DNA from: Hyphomonadaceae bacterium UBA5336
Lineage (GTDB): Bacteria; Pseudomonadota; Alphaproteobacteria; Caulobacterales; Hyphomonadaceae
NCBI GenBank assembly: GCA_002408125.1
Contig: DHQO01000023.1
Coordinates: 62,001-126,000, forward strand
Length of the DNA stretch: 64,000 nt
Direction of reading: 5' to 3'
Part shown: positions 7,222-19,797 of the stretch, in pieces
Numbering within the stretch: the first letter of the stretch is position 1
Layout of the letters: each line of letters starts with the position of its first letter
The notes under the pieces: model-generated
The model's database searches: none
The model's input: the letters and a program-made list of their open reading frames with translations, nothing else
What the model was told of the DNA's origin: nothing
Program-made: the position numbers and the translations under genes

Positions 7222-9396
7222 ATGGACGGAAATGAGATGAACAAGGCCGGCAAGTGTCCGGTCATGCATGGCGGGAATACCGCTGTAGGAATGTCGGCCA
7301 TGTCTTGGTGGCCGAATGCGCTTAATCTGGACATCCTGCACCAGCACGATGCCAAGACGAACCCGATGGACCCGGATTTCGACTATCGCGCTGAAGTCCA
7401 GAAACTCGACTTCGATGCGCTAAAGGCCGATGTGGCCGGACTGATGACCGACAGCCAGGACTGGTGGCCCGCGGACTGGGGCCACTATGGCGGCCTGATG
7501 ATCCGCATGGCTTGGCATGCGGCCGGCTCCTACCGGATTGCCGACGGGCGCGGTGGTGGCGGCACCGGCAACCAGCGCTTTGCCCCGCTCAATTCCTGGC
7601 CGGACAATGTCAGCCTCGACAAGGCCCGCCGCCTGCTCTGGCCGATCAAGAAGAAGTACGGCAACAAGGTTTCTTGGGCCGATCTCATCATCCTGGCTGG
7701 CACGGTTGCCTATGAAACCATGGGCCTGAAGACCTTCGGTTTCGCCTTTGGCCGCGAAGATATCTGGCACCCGGAAACGGACGTCTACTGGGGCGCGGAG
7801 AAGGAGTGGCTCGCGCCGTCCGATGGACGCTACGAAAATCTCGACGATCCGACCACCATGGAAAATCCGCTCGCTGCCGTGCAGATGGGGCTCATCTATG
7901 TGAACCCGGAAGGCGTCAACGGGAAGCCGGACCCGATGAAAACCGCCGCCATGGTGCGCGAGACCTTTGCCCGCATGGCCATGAATGACGAGGAAACCGC
8001 CGCTCTGACGGCTGGTGGCCACACTGTCGGCAAGACCCACGGTAATGGCGATGCCAGCCAGCTCGGTCCCGACCCGGAAGGCTGCACAGTCGAGCTACAG
8101 GGCTTCGGTTGGGCCAACCCGAACATGAAAGGCCTGGCCGCCAATGCCGTGACCTCGGGCCTGGAAGGCGCCTGGACGACCCATCCGACCAAGTTCGACA
8201 TGGGTTTCTTCGACATGCTGTTCGGTCACGAATGGGAGCTGCGCAAGTCCCCGGCGGGTGCCTGGCAGTGGGAACCCATCGACATCAAGGAAGAGGACAA
8301 GCCGCTCGATGCCAGCGATCCTTCCAAGCGTCACAATCCGATGATGACCGATGCCGACATGGCGATGAAGGTGGACCCGACCTATAATGCGATCTGCCAG
8401 AAATTCATGGCCGATCCGGCTTACTTCCAGGACACGTTCGCCCGCGCCTGGTTCAAGCTGACCCACCGCGATATGGGCCCGAAAGTCCGCTATCTCGGCC
8501 CGGATGCGCCGGATGAGGACCTGATCTGGCAGGATCCGGTTCCGGCCGGTTTGACCAGCTACGATGTCGATGCCGTCAAGGCGAAGATCGCCGCGTCTGG
8601 CCTGACCATCGGTGAAATGGTCTCCACAGCCTGGGATAGTGCACGCACCTATCGCGGCTCCGATATGCGGGGCGGCGCCAATGGTGCGCGGATCCGCCTC
8701 GCGCCGCAGAAGGACTGGGCGGGTAATGAGCCGGACCGTCTGGCCAGGGTGCTCGCCGTGCTTGAGCCGATTGCTGCGGAGGCCGGCGCGTCGGTGGCCG
8801 ATGTGATCGTGCTGGCTGGTGGTGTCGGTATTGAGCAGGCGGCCAAGGCCGCCGGTGTCGATGTCACCGTACCCTTCTCGCCGGGCCGGGGCGATGCCAC
8901 CGATGAGATGACCGATGCGGACTCCTTTGCGCCGCTTGAGCCGATCGCCGATGGCTACCGCAACTGGATGATGAAGGACTATGTGGTGAGCCCGGAAGAG
9001 TTGATGCTTGACCGCACCCAACTCATGGGCCTCACGGCGCCTGAGATGACGGTCCTGGTTGGCGGGATGCGCATGCTCGACACCAATTATGGTGGCACCA
9101 AGCATGGCGTCTTCACCAATCGGGTCGGCGCACTGACAAACGACTTCTTCGTCAACCTCACCGATATGGCCAATGAGTGGGTCCCGGTCGAGGCCGGCAT
9201 CTATGAGATCCGTGACCGCAAGTCCGGCACTGTGAAAGGCACGGCCACGCGCATGGACCTGGTGTTCGGTTCGAACTCCATCCTGCGGGCCTATTCGGAA
9301 GTCTACGCCCAGGACGACAACAAAGAGAAGTTCGTGAACGACTTCGTTGCCGCCTGGACCAAGGTCATGAACGCAGACCGCTTCGATCTCGTCTGA
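7222..9396 (+). CDS. katG: Catalase-peroxidase KatG
   Basis: A 724-residue bifunctional haem catalase-peroxidase that removes hydrogen peroxide. All key residues are visible: distal pocket R95, W98 and H99 in RMAWHAAG; Y226 in IYVNPEG and M252 in RMAMND, which with W98 form the Met-Tyr-Trp adduct needed for catalase activity; and proximal haem ligand H267 in AGGHTVGKTHG. The second, non-haem-binding duplicated half is intact. Start chosen at MDGNEMNKAG because GGAGG lies ten bases upstream. It is monocistronic: a strong intrinsic terminator follows, and a palindrome resembling half an OxyR site lies about 170 bp upstream. Confidence 0.97.
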   Translation: MDGNEMNKAGKCPVMHGGNTAVGMSAMSWWPNALNLDILHQHDAKTNPMDPDFDYRAEVQKLDFDALKADVAGLMTDSQDWWPADWGHYGGLMIRMAWHAAGSYRIADGRGGGGTGNQRFAPLNSWPDNVSLDKARRLLWPIKKKYGNKVSWADLIILAGTVAYETMGLKTFGFAFGREDIWHPETDVYWGAEKEWLAPSDGRYENLDDPTTMENPLAAVQMGLIYVNPEGVNGKPDPMKTAAMVRETFARMAMNDEETAALTAGGHTVGKTHGNGDASQLGPDPEGCTVELQGFGWANPNMKGLAANAVTSGLEGAWTTHPTKFDMGFFDMLFGHEWELRKSPAGAWQWEPIDIKEEDKPLDASDPSKRHNPMMTDADMAMKVDPTYNAICQKFMADPAYFQDTFARAWFKLTHRDMGPKVRYLGPDAPDEDLIWQDPVPAGLTSYDVDAVKAKIAASGLTIGEMVSTAWDSARTYRGSDMRGGANGARIRLAPQKDWAGNEPDRLARVLAVLEPIAAEAGASVADVIVLAGGVGIEQAAKAAGVDVTVPFSPGRGDATDEMTDADSFAPLEPIADGYRNWMMKDYVVSPEELMLDRTQLMGLTAPEMTVLVGGMRMLDTNYGGTKHGVFTNRVGALTNDFFVNLTDMANEWVPVEAGIYEIRDRKSGTVKGTATRMDLVFGSNSILRAYSEVYAQDDNKEKFVNDFVAAWTKVMNADRFDLV

Positions 9397-9420
9397 GTCC
9401 CCCGGACGAAATCCACTTGT

Positions 9421-9461
9421 CCCTGCGCAAGCCGTGCCGCTTGCGCGGGGATTTTGCTTTT
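9421..9461 (+). terminator. Rho-independent terminator of katG
   Basis: A 12-bp GC-rich stem (9421-9432 with 9439-9450, one G-T wobble) closes a six-base loop CGTGCC and is followed by ATTTTGCTTTT. It begins 24 bases after the katG stop codon. Confidence 0.85.
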
Positions 9462-9560
9462 CGGGGGCTTGCGCAGGCGCAGGGCCAGCAGCGAACTTGA
9501 TCAACCCGTCCAGTTCCGTTCTGGATGACAGATCCGGACTGGCATTAGAGGATGCATCGC

Positions 9561-10895
9561 ATGGCCCGTGGGAAGAAATCGGAATTTGCTTCTGAGTATG
9601 CCGCCAGGAAGGTCTCTGCCGGCGATGCTGTCGCCGCAATGCGGTCCGGCTCGAACGTCTCCATGGGCATGGCGCTCGGTGAGCCGCCGGCCCTGCTTGC
9701 CGCAATGGCTGCCAGGCTTGAGAGCGGCGAACTCGATGATGTCCGCCTTTGGTACTTCCATTCCATGCCGGCCGCCGCCGAGACGGTGCTGCGCTATGAT
9801 CTGATGGGCCGGATCAAGCCCCACTGCATGTTCATGGGGTCGATTGAGCGCGAGTTGGAAAAGAAGGGCGAACAGGATGGCCGCAGGGTCATCAATTTCG
9901 TGCCGGTAGCCTTCTCCGATGCCCCCCGCCTGCTCAGCCGGCATGTCGAGGTCGACACCTTCATCACCACCGTCTCGCCGATGGACAGGCACGGCTATTT
10001 CACCTTCGGCGCCAACAATGACTATGCCTCTGCGGCCGCACGCAGCGCCCGCCACACCATTGTTGAGGTGAACGAAAACCTGCCGCGCGTCTTCGGCGAT
10101 TCCACGCTGCATATCAGCGAGGTTGATGCGGTGGTGGAAAATACCTGCCCGCTGTTTGAATCCCCGCTGCGTCAGCCGTCTCCCGAAGAGCAGGTTATCA
10201 GCGCCACCATCGCGGACATGGTCGAGGACGGGGCCTGTTTGCAGATGGGCATTGGCGCGCTGCCCAATGCGGTTTGCGCCGCGCTCACCGAGCGCTCCGA
10301 TCTCGGCATCCATACCGAGCTTCTCTCGCCGGGTCTGGCCGACCTCATCCGTTGCGGCGCGGTGACCAACCGGCGCAAGGCAACCTTTCCGGGACGCACG
10401 GTCTTCACTTTCGCCATCGGTAACAAGGCGATGTACGAATTGCTCGACGACAATCCGGCGATCAACAGCCACCCGGTCGATATCGTCAATGATCCGCGCC
10501 ATGTCGCCAAGAATCCGGGCGTCGTGTCGATCAATGCCACGCTCCAGGTGGACCTGTTCGGCGCCTGCAATTCGGAAAACCTGAAAGGGCGCCAGTATAG
10601 TGGTTCGGGTGGCCAGCTCGACTTCGTTCGTGGTGCGCGTGCTTCCAAGGGCGGGCGGTCGATCATCGCCTGCCGGTCGACCGCGAACGATCCGTCCATC
10701 TCGCGCATCGTGCCGACCCTGTCGGGGCCGGTGACCACGCCGCGCAATGATGTCGACACCATCGTGACTGAATATGGTGCGGTGCGCCTGATCGGGCTCA
10801 GCGGGCAGGAACGCGCCAATGCGATGATCGAACTCGCCCATCCCGATCATCGCGAGGAGCTGCGCCGCCAGGCTCGAAAAATGCTGATACTCTAA
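9561..10895 (+). CDS. Acetyl-CoA hydrolase/transferase family protein
   Basis: A 444-residue enzyme of the acetyl-CoA hydrolase/4-hydroxybutyrate CoA-transferase family, which moves CoA between carboxylic acids through a glutamyl-CoA intermediate. Conserved blocks include VSPMDRHGYFTFG in the N-terminal domain, MGIGALPNAVCAAL near residue 230, and TEYGAVRLIGLSGQERA near the C-terminus. Start chosen at MARGKK because AGAGG lies nine bases upstream. An ATG three codons earlier sits on top of that site. A PHA synthase 3 kb downstream suggests a link to acyl-CoA or hydroxybutyrate metabolism, but the substrate pair cannot be read from the sequence. Confidence 0.85.
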   Translation: MARGKKSEFASEYAARKVSAGDAVAAMRSGSNVSMGMALGEPPALLAAMAARLESGELDDVRLWYFHSMPAAAETVLRYDLMGRIKPHCMFMGSIERELEKKGEQDGRRVINFVPVAFSDAPRLLSRHVEVDTFITTVSPMDRHGYFTFGANNDYASAAARSARHTIVEVNENLPRVFGDSTLHISEVDAVVENTCPLFESPLRQPSPEEQVISATIADMVEDGACLQMGIGALPNAVCAALTERSDLGIHTELLSPGLADLIRCGAVTNRRKATFPGRTVFTFAIGNKAMYELLDDNPAINSHPVDIVNDPRHVAKNPGVVSINATLQVDLFGACNSENLKGRQYSGSGGQLDFVRGARASKGGRSIIACRSTANDPSISRIVPTLSGPVTTPRNDVDTIVTEYGAVRLIGLSGQERANAMIELAHPDHREELRRQARKMLIL

Positions 10896-11037
10896 GGCCG
10901 GGCACCGGCGCTCTGCTTAAAGTGTCGCACATTTTTAGTGGAAGTTGCGCGCGTCAGATGCCATGTTCGCACCTGCACAATTTTTTAGGCTGATCTCCAC
11001 GACGGAGCGTGCCTGGGTCGGCCGGTGACAGAGCAGG

Positions 11038-13739
<2,702 letters not shown>

Positions 13740-13743
<4 letters not shown>

Positions 13744-15545
13744 ACATGATCCCGAAATCCTTCGACTCCCCGGCGCCCGCGCCTGTAGAGGGCGCAGATG
13801 AGACAAGCCCGGCCACCAGTCTGGATCTGGTCGATTCGGTCGACCGGCATATCTGGCATATCCTGGCCCGCGCGACCCATGGCGCCTCGCCCATCGCGAT
13901 CAGCACGGCCTGGTATGACTGGCTGGCTCATATCGCAATTTCGCCTGGTCTGCGCGCACAGCTCACGCTTGAAGCCCGTGCCATGGCCTTCGAGCACTGG
14001 AAGCAGTTCTGGATCCAGACCGGCTTCACCCTGCCACGCTCGCCAGAAGAGTTTAGTGCGCTTACCGAGGCCCGGCTGAAATTCATCCAGGACGCCTATG
14101 ACGAGTGGGTGAACTGGCTGACGCAATCCACCGCACGACCTGTGGGTGTCTCGCGCGTCCATGCCGAGCGCACCTCCTTTTCCCTCCGCCAGGTGCTGGA
14201 AGCCTTCCATCCGCGCAATTTCCTGCTTGGCAATTCCGAAGCGCTCAGGACCACGGCCGATGAGGCCGGCGCCAATCTGATGCGTGGCTTCGGCTACTTC
14301 TTTGAAGATATCAGCGATGCCGCACGCCTGTCTCCGCCGGACCGGGAGGGCGAGGCGGCCTCGGAGCTGGGCGAGACGCTGGCCACCACGCCAGGCAAGG
14401 TGATCTATCGCAACCGGCTGATCGAGCTTATCCACTATGAGCCGACCACCAGCCAGGTGAAGCGCGAACCGATCCTGATCACGCCCGCCTGGATCATGAA
14501 ATACTATATTCTCGACCTCTCGGCGCAGAGCTCGCTGGTGAAGTATCTGGTCGATAGCGGGTTCACCGTTTTCATGATCTCCTGGCACAATCCCGGCCCG
14601 GATGACCGCAATCTCAGCTTCGACGATTATCGCCAGCTCGGCGTGATGGCCGCGCTCGATGCCATCAATGCGGTACTGCCCGGCATTCCGCTCCATGCGG
14701 TGGGATACTGCCTGGGCGGGACGCTCCTGTCGGTGACCGCTGCGGGCCTCGCGCGGGAGGATGAGCGCCGGCTCGCTTCAATGACACTGTTGGCCGCGCA
14801 GACGGATTTCACCGAACCGGGCGAACTGGCGGTCTATATCGATGAGGCCCAGCTTGCCGCGCTCGATGCCGACATGGAATCGCATGGCTATCTCGATGGC
14901 GACCAGATGGCGGCGGCCTTCGCGCTGCTGCGCTCGCGCGACCTGATCTGGCGTCGCATTCAGACCGAGTACCTGCTCGGCCAGCGCGGGGAACAGATCG
15001 ACCTTGTGAAATGGAACGAGGATGTGACGCGCATGCCATATCGTATGCACTCCCAATATCTGCGCCACTTCTTCCTGAACAATGACTTTGTCCAGGGCCG
15101 GCTGAATGTGGATGGGCAACCCGTGGCAGTGTCGGATATCCGTGCGCCAATCTTTGCCCTCGGCACGACGAAGGACCATGTCGCGCCCTGGCGGTCGGTG
15201 TTCAAGATCCACCTGTTTGCCGATACCGAAGTGACCTTCGCGCTGACCAATGGCGGGCACAATGCCGGCGTGGTGAGCCCGCCCGATCATCCCCACCGAA
15301 CCCACTGGATCCACACCAAACTTGATGGTGACCACTATCTGGATCCCGATCACTGGAAGGCGCAGGCGGAGGAGCGCGAGGGCTCCTGGTGGCCGAGCTG
15401 GCGCGACTGGCTGGCCGGCAAGTCCAGCGGCGAGCGCAAGCCGAAAAAGCCGAAGCGTGCCGACATTGCCGGCAATGAGATCGGTTCGGGTGAGACGCTG
15501 CCTGCCGCGCCCGGTCAGTATGTGCGTGAGACCGTGCCGCGCTGA
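13740..15545 (+). CDS. phaC: Class I polyhydroxyalkanoate synthase
   Basis: A 601-residue PHA synthase that polymerises (R)-3-hydroxyacyl-CoA into storage polyester at granule surfaces. The lipase-like box is GYCLGG with the catalytic Cys at residue 324. The Asp of TTKDHVAPW and the His of NGGHNAGV complete the triad. The N-terminal PhaC domain is present and the length is typical of class I enzymes. It overlaps the P-type ATPase gene by four bases. No phaA, phaB, phasin or depolymerase genes are adjacent, so precursor supply is encoded elsewhere, possibly helped by the CoA-transferase-family gene upstream. Confidence 0.93.
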
Positions 15546-15560
15546 GCGGGCAGGCGGTTC

Positions 15561-16316
15561 TCAGAAGACGTATTTACTGGGCGAGACGCCGAAGGCGCGC
15601 TGGAACATGGCACAGAAGGCACTGGTGCTGTCATAGCCGACATCCAGCGCCGCATTGGTGACATTCGAGCCGGTTGAGAGCAGCGAGAGGGCTTCGAGCA
15701 GGCGCACCTGCTGGCGCCAGACCGCGACGCCCATGCCGGTCTCCCGGCGGAAGGCTCGAGTGAAGCTGCGCCGGCTCATGCCGGCGAGATCGGCCCAGTT
15801 GTCGATATCGCGCTGGTCTGACGGGTTTTCGATGATCTCCCGACAGACGCGCACCAGGCGCGGATCGCTCGGCATCGGTGCGGCATAGGGCACCTTTGAG
15901 GTCGCCAGCAGTTCGCTGATCAGCAGGTCGACAATCTGGCCCTCCCGCCCGCTGACATCATAATCGAGATCGAAGGTGGTCACTTCCAGGATCAGCGCGC
16001 GCAACAGCGGGCCGACCTCGACAATGTGGCAGTCGGGATCGTCGCGCTCATACTTCGGATCGATATAGAGCGTGCGCAGCGAGACTGGCCCGCGGCAGGA
16101 AACTTCGTGCACGACCAGGCTGGGAATCCAGACCGCGCGCTGGGGCGGAATGACGAAACTGGTCTTGTCTGTCACCACCGACATGACGCCGGAACAGGCA
16201 TAGAGGATCTGGATGCGCTCATGGGAATGGGCCGTGTCGACAAATCCGGCCGGGTATTCGTCTGCCAGGGCGACCACGGGGCGCTGGCTCATATCGAGAT
16301 CATGTGTGCTCTTCAT
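15561..16316 (-). CDS. AraC-family transcriptional regulator
   Basis: A 251-residue regulator with an N-terminal cupin-like sensing domain (AHSHERIQILYACSG, then a VIPPQRAVWIP block) and a C-terminal double helix-turn-helix of the AraC type (WADLAGMSRRSFTRAFRRETG and DVGYDSTSAFCAMFQRAFG). Start chosen at MKSTHDL, which has GAGG five bases upstream. In-frame codons upstream look non-coding. It converges on phaC with only 15 bases between stops. Its target cannot be told from the sequence. The divergent gap to the next minus-strand gene gives no operator that could be called. Confidence 0.9.
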   Translation of the reverse strand: MKSTHDLDMSQRPVVALADEYPAGFVDTAHSHERIQILYACSGVMSVVTDKTSFVIPPQRAVWIPSLVVHEVSCRGPVSLRTLYIDPKYERDDPDCHIVEVGPLLRALILEVTTFDLDYDVSGREGQIVDLLISELLATSKVPYAAPMPSDPRLVRVCREIIENPSDQRDIDNWADLAGMSRRSFTRAFRRETGMGVAVWRQQVRLLEALSLLSTGSNVTNAALDVGYDSTSAFCAMFQRAFGVSPSKYVF

Positions 16317-16483
16317 CGCGTCCTCTTCGGACTGGATCTGTCCGTTAAGGATGCCCCCGCTTGGGATTATGACAAGTCGATGAAGCCCGCCGTGGCCCGA
16401 TAAAGCAAATGTGTGACCCTTATGCATCTCGATGGCCAGAAGTTTGACCGCCGATGATCAAAACATGGTCGCCGGGCCGGCCG

Positions 16484-19400
16484 TTATTGCGCGGTAAGCT
16501 CTTCCAGCGTGTCCCCGTCATAGAGCCGACCATTCTTCATCACATACTCAATCGCCAGCGTGTTGGCGATGTCGTCCAGCGGGCTGGCCTTGAGGACGAC
16601 CAGGTCTGCGAGCTTGCCCGGTGCCAGGCTTCCGAGATTTTCATCGCGCCCGATCGTGATGGCGCTGCCCATGGTTGCGGCCCATAGCGTCTCGGCCGGG
16701 CTCCAGCTGCCCTTGACATAGGCTTGCATTTCCCAATGGGTGCCGAAGCCTGGAATATCGCCATGCGCGCCGAGGCCGACCACGCCGCCGGCATGGAAAA
16801 GCTGCGAGGCACTGAACCCGATCTGCCGGTAAAGATACTGCTCGGGCGAGGCGGCGGTCACATCGGCAAACCGGCTCTCGCGGAACCAGTCCGGCGCGAA
16901 GCGGGCATATTTGGTGTCTTCCAGCGGATTGGTCCGGTCGATGAACACCTTGTCGGCCGGGCGTCCGCCATGCGTGATCATCAGCGTCAGCGTGCTGGAG
17001 GTCTGGCTGCGCGCGAACAGTTCGGTGAGGTCGCGGTGATGCACCGCCGGTGGCATGGCGTGTTCGACGCCGGAAAAGCCATCCAGGATATGGGTCAGGT
17101 TCAGCTTGTAGGAGAGCGCGCCCTCGGTGGTGACGGTCATGCCCAGCTCGTCGGCGGCCTGCACGACCCATTCGCGCACGCGGCGATTGCCGGTGCGGTA
17201 CTGTTTCAGGTTCCAGAGGCGATAATGCTCGCGATAGCGGCGCAGCACGTCGAGCACCTCTTCCTTGCTGCGGAAGTCGTTGAAGTCGAAGATCGCCGGG
17301 CCGGTGGTGTAGAGGCGCGAGCCGAGTATATCGCCGGTCTCGACGAGATCCTCATAGGTGAGCATGTCGATGGTCAGCGAGGAGGGATCGAACAGGGTGG
17401 TGACGCCATAGGCGAGCCCGGTCTTCAGGCCCCAGGCATCGAATTGCAGCACATCGCGGCGGATGTCGGCGACATGATAGTGCGCATCGATGAGGCCCGG
17501 GATGACCCAGGCGCCGGCAAGGTCGACCACTTCCGCATTGGGCGAGGCGGAAAGACTGCCATGAGCACCGATGGCTGCAATCTTGTTGCCGTCGATCAGG
17601 ATGTCACCGACCAGGACCTCACCGGGTGCAGACCGCTCCGTCATTGCGAGGATGTTGGCGTTGGTCAGCAGTACCTGGCCGGATGGCGTGTCGCGCGGCG
17701 CGGTGATGGAGATGTCATGGCGGGAGGCTCTGTTCTCCAACGGGTCGCCGTCGAAGGCGATCTCGTCGATCCCGGCCTCATAGAGCGTCGAGCCGACCGA
17801 CCAGAACAGCGCGCTGCCATCCGCGTTCCAGCCGAAATAGTCCGCACCGATCGAGGTGAGCTTGGCATGGCGCACGGTTGGGGAGGACAGATCCACTTCG
17901 GTGAAATCGCCCGCCGGGATCTCATGGATGTGCAGCTGCTGGGCGATCTGCGCCAGCGCCCAGTGCCCGTCAGGAGACACGCGCAGATCGTCGGCAGCAG
18001 CCGGTCCATGGGCGAAATACCAGTTTGGGCCGACGGCCTGAGTGATGGGTGTGGTCTCGCCAGTGTCCAGCGAGACCGAAATGACGCCGTCATCGGAATT
18101 GATCAGGACCTCACCGTCCACACCTCGGAAGTGCGGCGTGCCACCGATGCGCCCAGATGCGAGCACGGTCTCCGCGCTGCCATCCAGAGGCAGGCGCACC
18201 AGTTCCGCCTCGCGAAGCTGGCCGAACTCCATATAGGTTTCCCGGCGTTTCTCGGCTGGGGATCGCACGGCGATCAACGCGTCGCCAGCCGGCGTAAACA
18301 CTGGATGAGTGTAGAAGGCGCCGTCATCGGTCACCGGGCGGTGGGACGTGCCATCAGCGGACGAAATCCAGATCCGCCCCCCTTCGGCATTGGTCCAGCT
18401 TACGGAGGCGATTTGCGTCCCATCCGGCGACCAGGCCGGGTGATAGCCTGTTCTGCCATCGCTGCGCAGCGCTATCGGTGTGGCAGTGCCAGCGAGAGAC
18501 TGGGTGTAGAGATGGCCAAGCGCGGAGAAGGCCACCTGCGTTCCATCGGACGAAACAGCCGGGGACTGGATCAGGCGGGCCTGTACCTCGCCTTCATCAA
18601 TCTCGGCCTGGTGGCGGACAAGCTTGCCGAGGTTCTGATCCACCTGTGCGGAGAGGGGAAGCTGGGTGATGGTCCCGGTTTCCAGCTCGATACGGGAAAT
18701 GCCGCCGTCGATATTGGCATAGAGGGAGCCGCTGTCCGGCGAGAAATCAAAGCGCGGCGCCGCATCATGCCAGAGTGAGGCTTCCAGGCTGTCCGGATCG
18801 AGCTTGGCCAGCTCCCGGATCTCGCCGCTCGCAAGATCGAGCAGCATCAGGCGCGTGCGCCCGGCCCGGCGCTCGGCAAAGGCGAGATGGCCCCCGTCTG
18901 GTGAGACGGTGGGCCGGAAGCGCGGGATGACCTCGCCTTCACCCTGGAGCGCCGGCAGGACAATGGCTTCCTCGCCGGTGGCGAGATCGAGACGGACAAT
19001 CTGCCAGGGAGACAGTTCGTCAAAGGAAGGCGAGCCCTCGCTCAGCGAAGCCAGATAGACCGTCTGCCGGTCGGGCGCGGCTGTGGCATCGAGCGAGCTG
19101 CTGGGCGGATCCGTATCGATATCGGCGGCGCGCACGACATGGCCCATGTCGCCGGGCCCGACATCGAACTGCCAGAGCTCATAGGCATTCCGGTCCGGCC
19201 AAAAGCGGGAGACGAGCACGGCGCTGCCATCGCGGGTCCATTCCGGAGACACGAAGGTCGGATTGTCATCATAAAAGGAGACCTGGCGCGGATTGCCGCC
19301 ATCACGGTCCATCAGCCAGAGATTCTCCGCGCCCGAGCGGTCGCTGAGAAAGGCGATGGTCGAGCCATCAGGGGAGAAGACCGGCTGGGTATCCACCGCC

Positions 19401-19771
19401 AGGCCGGAAGTCAGGCGCTCCGCCTCTCCGCCCCCCTCCGGCAGCGTGTAGATATCGCCCAGCATGTCGAAAATGATCTCTCTGCCGTCCGGTGAAACAT
19501 CCAGCGACAGCGATGTGCCCGTGCTGGTCTCGAAGCTGATGGTGCGCACCGGCACCAGCGGCAGGGTCTGTTCCAGACGGGCGAGCGGCGTGGACGGGCG
19601 CCCGGACACGCCGGGCGTTGCCGCAATCTCAGGAATGGGTGCTGGAGGACTGGCAGCGACATCCGGGGAAGGATGGACGCAGCCGGACAGTCCCCCGGCA
19701 ATGAGGGTCGCGGTCAGGCTGGCCAGTCGCGCTTTGCCCCGCTGGGGCGCTCGTGAACTGGCTCTACGCAT
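16484..19771 (-). CDS. Amidohydrolase lipoprotein with TolB-like beta-propeller
   Basis: A 1095-residue predicted lipoprotein (lipobox LSGC, Cys at residue 31). The N-terminal two thirds consist of PD40/TolB-like propeller blades, recognisable by repeated SPDG motifs. The C-terminal third is a metal-dependent amidohydrolase starting at GAWVIPGLIDAHYH, which supplies the HxH metal ligands, and ending with the typical GKLADLVVL strand. Such fusions are annotated as amidohydrolases or imidazolonepropionase-related proteins, and the substrate, perhaps a peptide or cyclic amide, is unknown. It lies 26 bases downstream of a siderophore-type receptor on the same strand, has GAGGAG before its start, and is probably co-transcribed with the receptor. 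Confidence 0.85.
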   Translation of the reverse strand: MRRASSRAPQRGKARLASLTATLIAGGLSGCVHPSPDVAASPPAPIPEIAATPGVSGRPSTPLARLEQTLPLVPVRTISFETSTGTSLSLDVSPDGREIIFDMLGDIYTLPEGGGEAERLTSGLAVDTQPVFSPDGSTIAFLSDRSGAENLWLMDRDGGNPRQVSFYDDNPTFVSPEWTRDGSAVLVSRFWPDRNAYELWQFDVGPGDMGHVVRAADIDTDPPSSSLDATAAPDRQTVYLASLSEGSPSFDELSPWQIVRLDLATGEEAIVLPALQGEGEVIPRFRPTVSPDGGHLAFAERRAGRTRLMLLDLASGEIRELAKLDPDSLEASLWHDAAPRFDFSPDSGSLYANIDGGISRIELETGTITQLPLSAQVDQNLGKLVRHQAEIDEGEVQARLIQSPAVSSDGTQVAFSALGHLYTQSLAGTATPIALRSDGRTGYHPAWSPDGTQIASVSWTNAEGGRIWISSADGTSHRPVTDDGAFYTHPVFTPAGDALIAVRSPAEKRRETYMEFGQLREAELVRLPLDGSAETVLASGRIGGTPHFRGVDGEVLINSDDGVISVSLDTGETTPITQAVGPNWYFAHGPAAADDLRVSPDGHWALAQIAQQLHIHEIPAGDFTEVDLSSPTVRHAKLTSIGADYFGWNADGSALFWSVGSTLYEAGIDEIAFDGDPLENRASRHDISITAPRDTPSGQVLLTNANILAMTERSAPGEVLVGDILIDGNKIAAIGAHGSLSASPNAEVVDLAGAWVIPGLIDAHYHVADIRRDVLQFDAWGLKTGLAYGVTTLFDPSSLTIDMLTYEDLVETGDILGSRLYTTGPAIFDFNDFRSKEEVLDVLRRYREHYRLWNLKQYRTGNRRVREWVVQAADELGMTVTTEGALSYKLNLTHILDGFSGVEHAMPPAVHHRDLTELFARSQTSSTLTLMITHGGRPADKVFIDRTNPLEDTKYARFAPDWFRESRFADVTAASPEQYLYRQIGFSASQLFHAGGVVGLGAHGDIPGFGTHWEMQAYVKGSWSPAETLWAATMGSAITIGRDENLGSLAPGKLADLVVLKASPLDDIANTLAIEYVMKNGRLYDGDTLEELTAQ

Positions 19772-19797
19772 GACCGATCTGGCTCCTCTGTCGCGGA

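Noticed and set aside
8095..9705. Long open frame antisense to katG (536 codons)
   Set aside because: It mirrors a fully conserved katG and runs past both it and the terminator. Its composition (Arg/His/Gly-rich, no domain) is typical of an antisense shadow in GC-rich DNA.
9501..10850. Open frame antisense to the acetyl-CoA hydrolase-family gene
   Set aside because: The plus-strand protein has clear family motifs. The antisense product has none.
10896..11037. GCCGG/CCGGC hairpin after the acetyl-CoA hydrolase gene as terminator
   Set aside because: The stem is only five pairs with a three-base loop and the nearest T-run is too far downstream.
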